Shown piece by piece: positions 55,651 through 64,000 of a DNA stretch of 64,000 nucleotides. The stretch is from Rhodopseudomonas sp. AAP120 (GTDB taxonomy: Bacteria > Pseudomonadota > Alphaproteobacteria > Rhizobiales > Xanthobacteraceae): positions 39,818 through 103,817 of the forward strand of contig NZ_LJIC01000124.1 of NCBI RefSeq assembly GCF_001295845.1, given 5' to 3'. Under the pieces are notes generated by a model. It did not search any database, was not told where the DNA came from, and worked only from the letters and a program-made list of their open reading frames with translations. Each line of letters opens with the position of its first letter. The stretch's first letter is position 1. The position numbers and the translations under genes were made by a program.

Positions 55651-57279
55651 TCAAAGCACCCGCGACAGCAGCACGTACAACGCCCCCGACAGCAGGATCG
55701 CGGCCGGCAGAGTGAGGACCCAGGCCATCAGCAGATTGCGGATCGTGGCCATCTGCAAGCCCGAACCGTTCGCCGCCATGGTGCCGGCGACACCGGACGA
55801 CAGCACGTGGGTGGTCGACACCGGCAGCCCGAACATGTCGGCCGCGCCGATCGTGGTAGCGGCGACGAGTTCGGCGGACGCGCCCTGGGCGTAGGTCAGA
55901 TGCGACTTTCCGATCTTCTCGCCGACGGTGATCACGATCCGCTTCCAGCCGATCATGGTGCCGAGCCCGAGCGCGATCGCCACCGCGATCTTCACCCAGG
56001 TCGGGATGAACTTGGTCGCGCTGTCGAGCGAGCCCTTGTACGCGTTGAGGGTCGCGACCTCTTCCTTGGAGAGGTCGTTCTCCTTGTCCTTCATCAGGAA
56101 CCGGATCGCCTCCGAGGCCAGGTACATGTCGTTACGCGTGTTGCCGACCGCTTCTGCCGGCACCTTGCTGAGCGAGCCGTAGCGCTGCACCTGATCGCCG
56201 ATGTCCTTCACCAGCACGGCCAGCGACGGATAAGTGCCTTCGCTGATGTGGTGCTGCGACACGTATTGCGTCACGGCCGGACGGGGATCGCCGATGATGT
56301 TGTGGCCGGCGCCCTTGGCGGAGATCACCGCCGAGGCGGCCGTCGAGGTGCGCTCGAACTGTGCGATCTGGGAATCCGGCAGCGCGCGGTTCAGCGCATA
56401 GGCGGTCGGCACCGTGCCGATCAGGATCAGCATGATGAGGCCCATGCCCTTCTGGCCGTCATTGGAGCCGTGGGCGAAGCTGACGCCGGTGCAGGTCAGG
56501 ATCAGCAGGCCGCGAATCCACCACGGCGGCGGCGCGTTGCCTTCCGGGGCGGTGTAGAGCTTGGGGTTGCGGACCACCAGCTTCAGCAACAGCAGCAAAA
56601 TCGCGGCGCAGACGAAGCCGACCAGCGGCGACAGCAGCAGCGCGTAGCCGATCTCGGTGGCCTTGCCCCAGTCGACGCCCGATGTGCCGTCGCGGCCGCG
56701 CAGCAGCGCGTTGGCGACGCCGACGCCGATGATCGAGCCGATCAGCGTGTGCGAGCTGGACGCCGGAAGGCCGAAGTACCAGGTGCCGAGATTCCACAGG
56801 ATCGCGGCGATCAGCAGCGCGAACACCATGGCGAAGCCGGCGCTGGAGCCGACCTGGAGGATCAGTTCCACCGGGAGCAGAGACACGATCCCGAACGCGA
56901 CGGCTCCGGTCGACACCATGACGCCGAGAAAATTGAAGACGCCGGACCAGATCACCGCGACTTCGGCGGGCAGCGAGTGGGTGTAGATCACCGTCGCGAC
57001 CGCATTGGCGGTGTCGTGAAAGCCGTTGACGAATTCAAAGCCGAGCGCGATCAGCAGGGCGACCAGGAGCAGCAAGTAAGGAACATATGTCGTGACGCGA
57101 ACGCCGGTGGCCTGCACGTCGACATAAATGCTGTAGGCGACGAACAACATGCCGGCGGCAAGAATGCCGACGAACAGGATCATTGTCAGCGGATTGAACC
57201 CTTTGTCCAAATTCGGCCGGCCGGCCGGCTGGATCGGGCCGTTGTCATCGATTGTTTGATTGATAGTGAAATCGGTCAT
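55651..57279 (-). CDS. PitA-like inorganic phosphate permease
   Basis: Membrane protein of 542 aa with the twin Pho-4 halves: GFEFVNGFHDTANAVATVIY near the N-terminus and GASAELVAATTIGAADMFGL at the second half, each containing the D/N-rich signature of PiT transporters. Central blocks are FGLPASSSHTLIGSIIG and SFAHGSNDGQKGMGLIML. It takes up phosphate as a metal-phosphate complex with protons. A longer hydrophilic region (about 320-440) lies between the halves, as in proteobacterial PitA. It ends 24 bp before the ZntB-like gene. No clear PhoB box was seen upstream. Confidence 0.92.
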   Translation of the reverse strand: MTDFTINQTIDDNGPIQPAGRPNLDKGFNPLTMILFVGILAAGMLFVAYSIYVDVQATGVRVTTYVPYLLLLVALLIALGFEFVNGFHDTANAVATVIYTHSLPAEVAVIWSGVFNFLGVMVSTGAVAFGIVSLLPVELILQVGSSAGFAMVFALLIAAILWNLGTWYFGLPASSSHTLIGSIIGVGVANALLRGRDGTSGVDWGKATEIGYALLLSPLVGFVCAAILLLLLKLVVRNPKLYTAPEGNAPPPWWIRGLLILTCTGVSFAHGSNDGQKGMGLIMLILIGTVPTAYALNRALPDSQIAQFERTSTAASAVISAKGAGHNIIGDPRPAVTQYVSQHHISEGTYPSLAVLVKDIGDQVQRYGSLSKVPAEAVGNTRNDMYLASEAIRFLMKDKENDLSKEEVATLNAYKGSLDSATKFIPTWVKIAVAIALGLGTMIGWKRIVITVGEKIGKSHLTYAQGASAELVAATTIGAADMFGLPVSTTHVLSSGVAGTMAANGSGLQMATIRNLLMAWVLTLPAAILLSGALYVLLSRVL

Positions 57280-57814
57280 CCAAAGCCCCTCGACTAATCG
57301 TGGGCTGATCTTGATCGGTTGATTTAACGGTTAGATGACACCTGCGACAAAATGCGCAGATTGTCCGAAACGAGGCACGAAGAGAAGCGGTGGCGGGAAC
57401 CGCGTCGGTGAGCCGGCGTGCCCTCAGTCCGCGGGGCGGAGTGGCGTCCGAGCCGGTCGACTGAGGCATGGGGTCGGTTCGCGACATTGAAGTATCAACG
57501 TGACGCGACGACTACTCCGAGCCAGCGCAATACTCACGTACCAATCTGCTAGATCGATTCCGATCCAGCCCGCGCGTGTCCGTTCAAAGCTGCGCAAGAA
57601 AGCCGGGAACGAAGTAGTTAGCGCTGCTGCGCGGTGATCGCAGTCAACCGGATGTCATGCATCGTCCCTATATCGGCGGATGCGAGTGTGCTGCGTGTTT
57701 CGCAGGCGAGGCATGCAGCTCAGCATCGATCGAGAGCGTCCTTTGCCGCGCTTGGACCAAACCGAGTGCTGAGCCGTCGCGGTCGAGTTGTGCGCAAGCC
57801 GGGAGAATCTGCCG
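57280..57814. other. Intergenic region between divergent pit and pta genes
   Basis: About 535 bp between divergently transcribed genes, so it should hold both promoters. I see no ORF with support, repeat array or convincing hairpin. The right part is GC-rich with mixed open frames in several phases that read like shadow sequence of the pta start. Confidence 0.4.
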
Positions 57815-59236
57815 ATGTCTCCAACTATCCGCAACAAGCCGTGGACCGAACTGCAGGTCGGCGACAGCGCCTCGATCGAGCGTCGCTGCGCCGTGCAGGA
57901 TCTGATCCTGTTCGCGCATGTTTCCGGCAACACCAATCCGCTGATGCTGCCCGATGCGCCCGGCGCGGCGCATCACGACGTCGTCGCGCCGTCGATGTGG
58001 GTCGGCTCGTTGATCTCGGCCGTGCTCGGCAACGTGCTGCCGGGGCCGGGGACGCTGTACCGCTCGCAGAATCTGGATTTCAAAAAGCGTGTCCACGTCG
58101 GCGACAAGCTGACCATCGCGGTCACTTGTCGCGATAAGCGCGACGAGCCCATTGCGGAGTTTGCCGCGACGATCCGCAACGAGGCCGGTGAGATCGTCTG
58201 CGAGGGCGTCGCCGTTGTGAATGCGCCGACGGTGGCGGTCGAAACCCCGCTGCGGGAATTGCCGGCGCTGATCGTCGATCACGCCGATCACTTCGCGCGC
58301 TTGGTCGATCTGGCTTCGCAATTGCCGGCGCTGAAGACGGCGATCGTCTGCCCGGAGGATCATAACTCGCTGGGCGGCGCACTGATCTCCGCTCAGCGTG
58401 GGTTGATCGAACCGATCCTGATCGGTGATCCGGAACGCATTTCGGCGGCAGCGCGTGAGCTCGATGCCGATATCAGCGGCTGGCCGCTTGCGGCCGAAAC
58501 CGATCATCGCGCTGCGGCGGCGCGCGCCGTTGCGATGGTGCTGGCCGGCGAGGCGGCCGCGGTGATGAAGGGAGCGATCCATTCCGACGAATTGCTCGCC
58601 GCGGTGGTGAAAAAGGACGGCGGGCTGCGTGGCCATGGCCGCATCAGCCACGTGTTCGCGCTCGACGTGCCGACGCTCGACGAGGTGTTGTTCATCTCCG
58701 ACGCTGCAATCAATATCGCGCCCGATCTGATGGCCAAGGTCGATATCATCCAGAACGCCATCGATCTCGCCCGCGCCTGCGGCATCGACAGGCCGCGGGT
58801 CGGCGTGCTGTCGGCGGTCGAAACCATCAATCCCAATATCCCTTCGACGCTCGACGCGGCGGTGCTGGCCAAGATGGCCGAGCGCGGCCAGATCAAGGGC
58901 GGCATCGTCGATGGCCCGCTGGCGATGGACAATGCGATCGACATGGAAGCGGCCCGGACAAAGGGCATCGCCTCGCTGGTCGCAGGCCATGCCAACGTGC
59001 TGATCGTGCCCAATCTGGAAGCCGGCAATATGCTGGCGAAGGAACTGACCTTCGTGGCGCGCGCCGAAGCCGCTGGTCTCGTCATTGGCGCCAAGGTGCC
59101 GGTGATGCTGACCAGCCGCGCCGACAACGATCGCGCCCGGCTCGCCTCCTGCGCGCTGGCGCTGCTGTACGATCATTGGCGGCGCGAGGGCCGTGCTTTC
59201 GAAGGCGCCGCTCCGGCCGCGCTTGCGGCGGAGTAG
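57815..59236 (+). CDS. MaoC-like / phosphate acetyltransferase fusion
   Basis: Protein of 473 aa. An N-terminal MaoC-type hotdog domain (about 1-145; VSGNTNPLMLPD, then LDFKKRVHVGDKL) is joined to a phosphotransacetylase domain (about 165-465; EDHNSLGGALISAQRGL, VMKGAIHSDELL and IVPNLEAGNMLAKELTF). The second domain makes acetyl-phosphate or another acyl-phosphate from acyl-CoA, and the first may hydrate enoyl-CoA. Fused Pta enzymes of this kind occur in Bradyrhizobium and Methylobacterium next to acetate kinase and a PHA-synthase-like gene, as here. The ATG at 57815 follows GGGAGA. It stops 4 bp before the acetate kinase ATG. Confidence 0.88.
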   Translation: MSPTIRNKPWTELQVGDSASIERRCAVQDLILFAHVSGNTNPLMLPDAPGAAHHDVVAPSMWVGSLISAVLGNVLPGPGTLYRSQNLDFKKRVHVGDKLTIAVTCRDKRDEPIAEFAATIRNEAGEIVCEGVAVVNAPTVAVETPLRELPALIVDHADHFARLVDLASQLPALKTAIVCPEDHNSLGGALISAQRGLIEPILIGDPERISAAARELDADISGWPLAAETDHRAAAARAVAMVLAGEAAAVMKGAIHSDELLAAVVKKDGGLRGHGRISHVFALDVPTLDEVLFISDAAINIAPDLMAKVDIIQNAIDLARACGIDRPRVGVLSAVETINPNIPSTLDAAVLAKMAERGQIKGGIVDGPLAMDNAIDMEAARTKGIASLVAGHANVLIVPNLEAGNMLAKELTFVARAEAAGLVIGAKVPVMLTSRADNDRARLASCALALLYDHWRREGRAFEGAAPAALAAE

Positions 59237-59240
59237 CGCC

Positions 59241-60467
59241 ATGGTCGATGTCATCCTCAGCCTCAATGCCGGCTCGTCCTCGATCAAATTCTCGGCCTAT
59301 CAGCTGTCGGCCGGGCAATTGCTGCCCCTCGCGCACGGCCAGGTCGATGACATCGGTGACGACACCACCTTCATGGCCGGTCCGGCCAGCGGCCATCCGA
59401 CCGCGCAGCCGGTCGATGCGCCGCGCGGCAGCGTCGATCACCGCGCCGCGCTCGGGCTCGCGGTGGATTGGCTGAAGCGCGACGAGCAGGGCTGCGACGT
59501 CGTCGCGGTCGGCCACCGGGTCGTCCATGGCGGGCCGGACTACGCGGAGCCGGTGCTGGCCGACGCTGCGGTACTGACTCGGCTGCGCGCCTTCATCCCG
59601 CTGGCGCCGCTGCATCAGCCGCACAATCTCGCGGGCGTCGAGGCCGCGCTGCAGGCCTTTCCGGACGCCGCCCAGGTGCTGTGTTTCGACACCGCGTTTC
59701 ACCGCAGCCATCCGTTCGTCGCCGATACATTCGCGCTACCGCGCCGGTTCTACGACGATGGTGTGCGCCGCTATGGCTTCCACGGCCTGTCCTACGAATT
59801 CGTCTCCCGCAAGCTCAGGCTGCTGGCGCCGGGGCTGTCGCGGGGCCGGGTGATCATTGCGCATCTCGGCAACGGCGCCTCGGTGTGCGCGCTGCGCGAC
59901 GGTCGCTCGGTCGCCTCCACCATGGGCTTCACCGCGCTCGATGGGCTGCCGATGGGTACCCGCTGCGGCCAGCTCGATCCGGGCGTGGTGCTTTATCTCA
60001 TGAGCGAGAAGGGGATGAGCGCTACCGAGATCACCGATCTGCTGTACAAGCAGTCGGGACTAAAGGGGATCTCGGCGATCTCGCACGATATGCGCGAGCT
60101 CGAAGCCTCGAGCGATCCGGCGGCACATGACGCGATCGATTACTTCGTCGCGCGGGTCCGGCGCGAGATCGGCGGGCTCGCCGCGACCATCGGCGGCGTG
60201 GATGCCATCGTGTTCACGGGCGGCATCGGCGAGCACGCGACGCATGTCCGCGAGCAGGTGCTCGGCGACATGGGCTGGCTCGGCGTGCATCTCGACCGCA
60301 GGGCCAACGGCCGCAATGCCCAGATCATCAGCCTGGCCGACTCTCAGACGGTGGTGTTCGTGATCCCCACCGACGAAGACCGGATGATTGCCGAGCACAC
60401 CGCCGAGGTCGCGGGCCTGCTGAACGTGCGCCCGAGCGGCCTGCAATTCGCGCGGCTGACGGCCTGA
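59241..60467 (+). CDS. ackA: Acetate kinase
   Basis: Enzyme of 408 aa that converts acetyl-phosphate and ADP to acetate and ATP. It has the family signatures LSLNAGSSSIKF at the start, VGHRVVHGG, FDTAFH, RRYGFHGLSYEFVS, IIAHLGNGASVCAL, GFTALDGLPMGTR and FTGGIGEH near the C-terminus. The ATG at 59241 is 4 bp after the Pta stop, so the two are coupled and together recycle acyl-CoA for ATP. The longer frame from 59193 runs back into pta and is not used. Length is normal. Confidence 0.95.
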   Translation: MVDVILSLNAGSSSIKFSAYQLSAGQLLPLAHGQVDDIGDDTTFMAGPASGHPTAQPVDAPRGSVDHRAALGLAVDWLKRDEQGCDVVAVGHRVVHGGPDYAEPVLADAAVLTRLRAFIPLAPLHQPHNLAGVEAALQAFPDAAQVLCFDTAFHRSHPFVADTFALPRRFYDDGVRRYGFHGLSYEFVSRKLRLLAPGLSRGRVIIAHLGNGASVCALRDGRSVASTMGFTALDGLPMGTRCGQLDPGVVLYLMSEKGMSATEITDLLYKQSGLKGISAISHDMRELEASSDPAAHDAIDYFVARVRREIGGLAATIGGVDAIVFTGGIGEHATHVREQVLGDMGWLGVHLDRRANGRNAQIISLADSQTVVFVIPTDEDRMIAEHTAEVAGLLNVRPSGLQFARLTA

Positions 60468-60541
60468 GGGCGTGGCCCATCGAACCATTTGAAATGACTG
60501 CCTGAGATTAGCCGCCTGACGCTTCAGGGAAGGACCTGCCG

Positions 60542-62896
60542 ATGCCGTCGCCCTACAGCCCCGCCACCGCAAGCGTCCGCACACTCGCGGCCGCGGAGGT
60601 TGCCACCACGCAGATGCAGCGCGTCGCGCTCAGCTTCAGCCACCATGTCGAGCGCTTCGCCCGCGATCATGGTCGGCGGATGCAGGAGCTGATCGCCGAC
60701 GGCGCCGCGCTGACCCGCGCCTTCGGCCATGCGGCCGGCAACGGCATCGCCGATCAGGCCAAGGAATACGCGGTGGATGCCGGTCAGCGCCTGGCGCTGA
60801 CCTTCGACGTGCTGCGCGAGCGCGCCGAGAACGACGCCGCGCATGAAGCCGCCGGCACGCCGCCAGTACTGATCTACGATCACGAAGTCGCGGTGGATGG
60901 CAAGACGCTGGCGCGGCCGGTCAACTACGTGCTGCTGAAGATCCTGGCGCCCGAGGGGGTCGTCACCTACGACTGGAAGCGGCCCTATATGATCATCGAT
61001 CCGCGCGCCGGCCACGGTGCCGGCATCGGCGGCTTCAAGCAGGACAGCCAGGTCGGCGTCGCGCTGCGCGACGGCCATCCGGTGTATTTCGTGGTGTTCC
61101 GGCCGCATCCGGAGCCGAGCCAGACATTGGCCGACGTGATGCGCGCCGAGGCGGAATTCGTCGCCGAGATCGCGCGCCGCCATCCGCAGGCGCCGAAGCC
61201 GATCATCGTCGGCAATTGTCAGGGCGGCTGGGCGACGCTGGTGCTGGCCGCCGCCAATCCGGACATTACCGGGCCGCTGGTGATCAATGGCGCGCCGGTG
61301 GCGTATTGGTCGGGCCGGCTCGGCGAGAATCCGATGCGCTATAATGGCGGTCTGCTCGGCGGCATCCTGCCGGCCCTGCTGCTGTCGGATCTCGGCGGCG
61401 GCGAATTCGACGGCGTGCATCTGGTGTCGAATTTCGAGCTGCTCAATCCCGGCCGCAATTACTTCGGCAAGTACTTCGATCTCTACAGCGATCCGGAAAA
61501 GAGCCGCGCCAGCTTCCTCGAATTCGAGCGCTGGTGGGGCGGCTTCCATTTCATGAACGAGCAGGAGATCCGCTGGATCGTCGAGCAATTGTTCGTCGGC
61601 AACCGGCTGTCGCGCGGCGAGGCGCGGATCGAGCGCGGCCGCCAGCTCGACCTCAAGGCGATCCGCTCGCCGATCATCGTGTTCGCCAGCCGCGGCGACA
61701 ACATCACGCCGCCTCAGCAGGCGCTGAACTGGATCGTCGACACTTATGCCGACGAGCACGAGATCCGCATTCGCGGCCAGCGCATCGTCTACATGGTGCA
61801 CGACAAGGTCGGGCACCTCGGGATCTTCGTGTCGTCGTCGATCGCCAAGAAGGAACACGCCGAAGTCGCGTCGACAATGAAGACGATCGAGGCCCTCGCG
61901 CCGGGGCTGTACGAGATGACGATCGACGAGCAGTTCGGCGAAGGCGTCGATGCCCGGTTCCGGGTATCGTTTCACGAACGCAAGCTCAGCGACATTCTGG
62001 CGATCGACGATAACGATCGCAGCGAAGAGCGCGGCTTCGCCGCCGTGGCGCGACTGTCCGAGCTCGGCGCCGAACTTTACGATCTGACCTTGCGGCCGTG
62101 GGTGCAGGCGATCACCGCCGACGAGGTGGCCAAGGCGATGCGGAGTGCGCATCCGGCCCGGGTGCAGCGGGCGGCCTTCGCTCATGACAATCCGCTGACC
62201 CGCGAGCTGCGCAATGCCGCCGACCGAGCCCGCGCCGAGCGGGTCCCGGCAGCGCCCGACAACCCGTTCCTGGAGTGGGAGAAGTTGTGGGCGAAGAGCG
62301 TGACTCAGGCGTTCGATGTGTGGCGTGATCTGCGCGACACCGCCTATGAGATGACGTTCCTGTCGCTGTGGGGCTCGCCGCAGGCTGACGCCATCGCCAA
62401 CAGCCATGCCTTCCAGCGTACCCGCCGCGATCCCAAGGAGCTTCGCTATCTTCCCGACGTGCAGGCCATCCTGCTCGGCATCGAACGCGGCGCTTTCGAA
62501 GAGGCGGTGATCCGCATGCTGATCCTGCTGGCGCAATCGCGCGGCGCGGTGCGGCGCGACCGGCTGGAGCGCTCCGCCAAGGTGCTGACCCGCGACGAGC
62601 CGTTCGCGTCGCTCGGCGCCGAGCGCCGCGCCGCGCTGATCCGCGAGCAGTCGATCATCGTGGAGTTCGAGCCGGAACGGGCGATTGCCACGCTCGCCCA
62701 ACTGCTGCCTGAGCACGAGCGCGGCAGGGCGATGGAGGTGGTGGATTTCATCGCCGGCGCGATCGAAGAGATGGAGCCGAATACGATCAAGATGTTGCAG
62801 CGAATGCGCGAGGCGCTCGGCCTGCCCCCGATCGCCTTGCCGGACACCGGGCGTGATCCGCTGCAGGAGACCGAGGCGGCTCGCGACGTGGCTTGA
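60542..62896 (+). CDS. DUF3141 alpha/beta hydrolase, PHA-synthase-like
   Basis: Protein of 784 aa. The middle (about 150-420) is an alpha/beta-hydrolase core like class I PHA synthase, with the lipase-like box GNCQGGWA in which Cys replaces Ser, as in PhaC; KVGHLGIF late in the core supplies the expected catalytic His. The N-terminal 130 residues are helical and the C-terminal 330 are helical and charged. In related genomes such DUF3141 proteins follow Pta-AckA. The role is probably acyl-CoA or polyester metabolism, but polymerase activity is not shown. The ATG at 60542 follows the ackA stop by 74 bp, with GAAGG ahead of it. Confidence 0.8.
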   Translation: MPSPYSPATASVRTLAAAEVATTQMQRVALSFSHHVERFARDHGRRMQELIADGAALTRAFGHAAGNGIADQAKEYAVDAGQRLALTFDVLRERAENDAAHEAAGTPPVLIYDHEVAVDGKTLARPVNYVLLKILAPEGVVTYDWKRPYMIIDPRAGHGAGIGGFKQDSQVGVALRDGHPVYFVVFRPHPEPSQTLADVMRAEAEFVAEIARRHPQAPKPIIVGNCQGGWATLVLAAANPDITGPLVINGAPVAYWSGRLGENPMRYNGGLLGGILPALLLSDLGGGEFDGVHLVSNFELLNPGRNYFGKYFDLYSDPEKSRASFLEFERWWGGFHFMNEQEIRWIVEQLFVGNRLSRGEARIERGRQLDLKAIRSPIIVFASRGDNITPPQQALNWIVDTYADEHEIRIRGQRIVYMVHDKVGHLGIFVSSSIAKKEHAEVASTMKTIEALAPGLYEMTIDEQFGEGVDARFRVSFHERKLSDILAIDDNDRSEERGFAAVARLSELGAELYDLTLRPWVQAITADEVAKAMRSAHPARVQRAAFAHDNPLTRELRNAADRARAERVPAAPDNPFLEWEKLWAKSVTQAFDVWRDLRDTAYEMTFLSLWGSPQADAIANSHAFQRTRRDPKELRYLPDVQAILLGIERGAFEEAVIRMLILLAQSRGAVRRDRLERSAKVLTRDEPFASLGAERRAALIREQSIIVEFEPERAIATLAQLLPEHERGRAMEVVDFIAGAIEEMEPNTIKMLQRMREALGLPPIALPDTGRDPLQETEAARDVA

Positions 62897-62976
62897 CCGA
62901 ACGTTGAGGGCAGGGGTGACTTGATCGGCCGGCTGCTGCGCCGATCAGGCGTCCTAGTCTCGCGTGATGTTTTGCA

Positions 62977-63546
62977 TCAGCCGCGGATCAACCGGGCCGC
63001 GGCTTCTCCGGCCGTTTCCATGTAGCTGGCGTCGCGGTTCAGCAACACCACCGAGAACGCGCCGTCGATCAGCAGCACGATCTGGCGTGCGAGCGTGCGG
63101 GCTGGGAGCGCCGGGCGATCCTCCGCAAAGATCGCGCACAGCCAGTCCTCGGTACGCTTCTTGTGGGCGCGTCCGGTCTGGATCGCCGGGTGACCGGGAA
63201 GATTCATCAACTCCACCGAGGTCCGCAGAAAGCCGCAGCCCTTCCAGCGCGGGTTGCGCGCGTTCTCCGCGAGGTGGCAGAAGATCGCCTTGACCTTGTC
63301 GGCGGTGTCGCCCTCGGCCTCCGCGAACCAGCGCTGGAAGATCGCCACATTGGGCTGGTCGCGCGTCTGCAGATAGGCGGCGATCAGGTCGTCCTTGCTG
63401 CGGAAATGATAGTAGATCGTCCGCTTGGTCAGCCCGGCTTTCGCCGCCACCGCGTCGACGCTGACGGCGCGGATGCCGTCGCGGTGAAACAGCTTTCCGG
63501 CGGCTTCGACGATGCGATCGCGCGTGGTGCTCGGCGGCTTGGTCAT
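62977..63546 (-). CDS. TetR-family repressor
   Basis: Protein of 189 aa. The N-terminal helix-turn-helix (RDRIVEAAGKLFHRDGIRAV, then KAGLTKRTIYYHFRSKDDLI) is a clear TetR domain. The C-terminal ligand domain is helical. It lies head-to-head with an alpha/beta hydrolase gene, with an inverted repeat in the shared 61 bp, so it probably represses both that gene and itself until a small hydrophobic ligand binds. The ATG at 63546 was chosen because a longer in-frame start (63750) would run across the operator and into the hydrolase gene. Confidence 0.9.
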   Translation of the reverse strand: MTKPPSTTRDRIVEAAGKLFHRDGIRAVSVDAVAAKAGLTKRTIYYHFRSKDDLIAAYLQTRDQPNVAIFQRWFAEAEGDTADKVKAIFCHLAENARNPRWKGCGFLRTSVELMNLPGHPAIQTGRAHKKRTEDWLCAIFAEDRPALPARTLARQIVLLIDGAFSVVLLNRDASYMETAGEAAARLIRG

Positions 63547-63553
63547 GCCTCCA

Positions 63554-63577
63554 TGTATACCGACCAGTGAATATACA
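63554..63577. promoter_or_regulatory. TetR-type operator, TGTATA-N12-TATACA
   Basis: TGTATA (63554-63559) and TATACA (63572-63577) are perfect inverted halves separated by 12 bp. The site lies 7 bp before the TetR start and 30 bp before the hydrolase start, where it would cover both promoters. The inner bases CGACCAGT are also common in operators of this family. Confidence 0.7.
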
Positions 63578-63607
63578 CAATGCGACGTCCGCATTATCGT
63601 TCGCGGT

Positions 63608-64000
63608 ATGAACCAGGCTCCGTCCAACGCCTCCTCGCAGGAGAAGCACGCCGTCGAGATCCGCTGCCGTGACGGCGTCGTCCTCGGTGGCGATCTGTTC
63701 CGGGCGGCGACGCCGCGGGCGATCGGCACCGCCATCGTCAACCCTGCCACCGGCGTCCTCGCGCGCTACTATCACCGCTATGCCGCGTTCCTGGCCGAAC
63801 ACGGGTTCGACGTCGTCACCTATGATTATCGCGGTATCGGCCGCTCGCGTCCGGCACGCCTCCGCGGCTGCGGCTATCGCTGGCGGGATTGGGGTGAACT
63901 CGATTTCGCCGCCGTGCTGCGGTTCGCCCGCGACCGAGCGCACGGCAAGCCGGTGATCGTCGTTGGTCACAGCATCGGCGGGGTTTTGCCGGGGCTGGCC
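63608..64000 (+). CDS. Alpha/beta hydrolase, 3' end outside window
   Basis: The first 131 residues of an alpha/beta-hydrolase of the type annotated as YheT- or alpha/beta-superfamily enzymes. A hydrophobic strand (DVVTYDYRGIGRS, about 70-82) and the nucleophile elbow GHSIGG (about 122-127) are in the window; the rest lies beyond 64000. The substrate is unknown. Divergent from a TetR gene with a shared operator, so it is probably induced by the compound it degrades or a related lipid-like molecule. The ATG at 63608 has weak ribosome-site support. Confidence 0.8.
   Translation, partial: MNQAPSNASSQEKHAVEIRCRDGVVLGGDLFRAATPRAIGTAIVNPATGVLARYYHRYAAFLAEHGFDVVTYDYRGIGRSRPARLRGCGYRWRDWGELDFAAVLRFARDRAHGKPVIVVGHSIGGVLPGLA

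Noticed and set aside
54826..57297. 823-codon plus-strand frame opposite ZntB and Pit genes
   Set aside because: Antisense of two well-supported transporters; composition of Asp/Arg/His repeats is typical of antisense GC-rich frames.
57320..57370. Possible PhoB box upstream of the Pit permease
   Set aside because: Two TGTC-like words are present but 9 bp apart instead of the 11-bp spacing of Pho boxes.
60524..62716. 730-codon minus-strand frame opposite the DUF3141 gene
   Set aside because: Antisense of a gene with a PhaC-like catalytic box; no motif or start signal of its own.
1..64000. CRISPR array
   Set aside because: No set of evenly spaced identical repeats with unique spacers was seen; the repeats at 41-43 kb are long, diverged and irregular.

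Overview
The window is GC-rich chromosomal DNA of an alphaproteobacterium, most likely Rhodopseudomonas or a close Bradyrhizobium-group relative. This rests on the draT/draG nitrogenase switch pair, the Pta-AckA-DUF3141 operon, an OprB-type porin, NikR and several small Rhizobiales-type hypothetical genes. No database was searched, so the organism is an inference from gene content.

Left part (1-7.1 kb): the 5' part of a Tat-exported metallophosphoesterase, then a minus-strand type I secretion unit (HlyD-type adaptor plus an ABC exporter with two C39-like domains) beside a GH16 glycanase without an N-terminal signal, its likely cargo. From 7.1 to 11.1 kb comes AT-richer foreign DNA with three minus-strand genes: a two-helix membrane protein with a GNAT-like C-terminus, a protein with faint kinase-like motifs, and a class A beta-lactamase-like serine hydrolase. 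This looks like one operon of unknown purpose. It is followed by a decayed IS5-family element and a hipA remnant.

Middle part (12.6-43.4 kb): an apparent integrative island. It starts with a complete tyrosine integrase whose upstream flank carries an imperfect copy of part of the tRNA-Ser(UGA) gene found at 43.3 kb. Cargo includes (a) an intact DUF6361 / phospholipase D-like / SF2 helicase operon, (b) an AbiEi/AbiEii type IV toxin-antitoxin pair, and (c) five head-to-tail overlapping genes: giant helicase with DUF1998, SNF2 helicase, Eco57I-type DNA methyltransferase, Rad50-like zinc-hook ATPase, and HNH nuclease. Set (c) resembles a DISARM-like core joined to a Septu-like ATPase/nuclease pair. 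Its first three genes each carry one lesion: +1 nt inside the Walker A motif, an in-frame TAG, and -1 nt between methyltransferase motifs. The last two genes are intact. The island's right end holds a DUF6634 gene, an ECF sigma factor next to a ParA-like gene with an altered P-loop, a hypothetical gene, and 2.4 kb of non-coding, degenerate, mutually similar repeats.

Right part (43.4-64 kb): ordinary core metabolism and transport. It has an Nramp-family transporter with two small ORFs ahead of it, an AraC-type regulator, draT-draG, PilZ and GrlR-like proteins, and nikR divergent from a TonB receptor with a near-perfect NikR operator between them. Then come OprB, ZntB/CorA and Pit transporters, a Pta-AckA-DUF3141 operon, and a TetR regulator divergent from an alpha/beta hydrolase cut by the window end.
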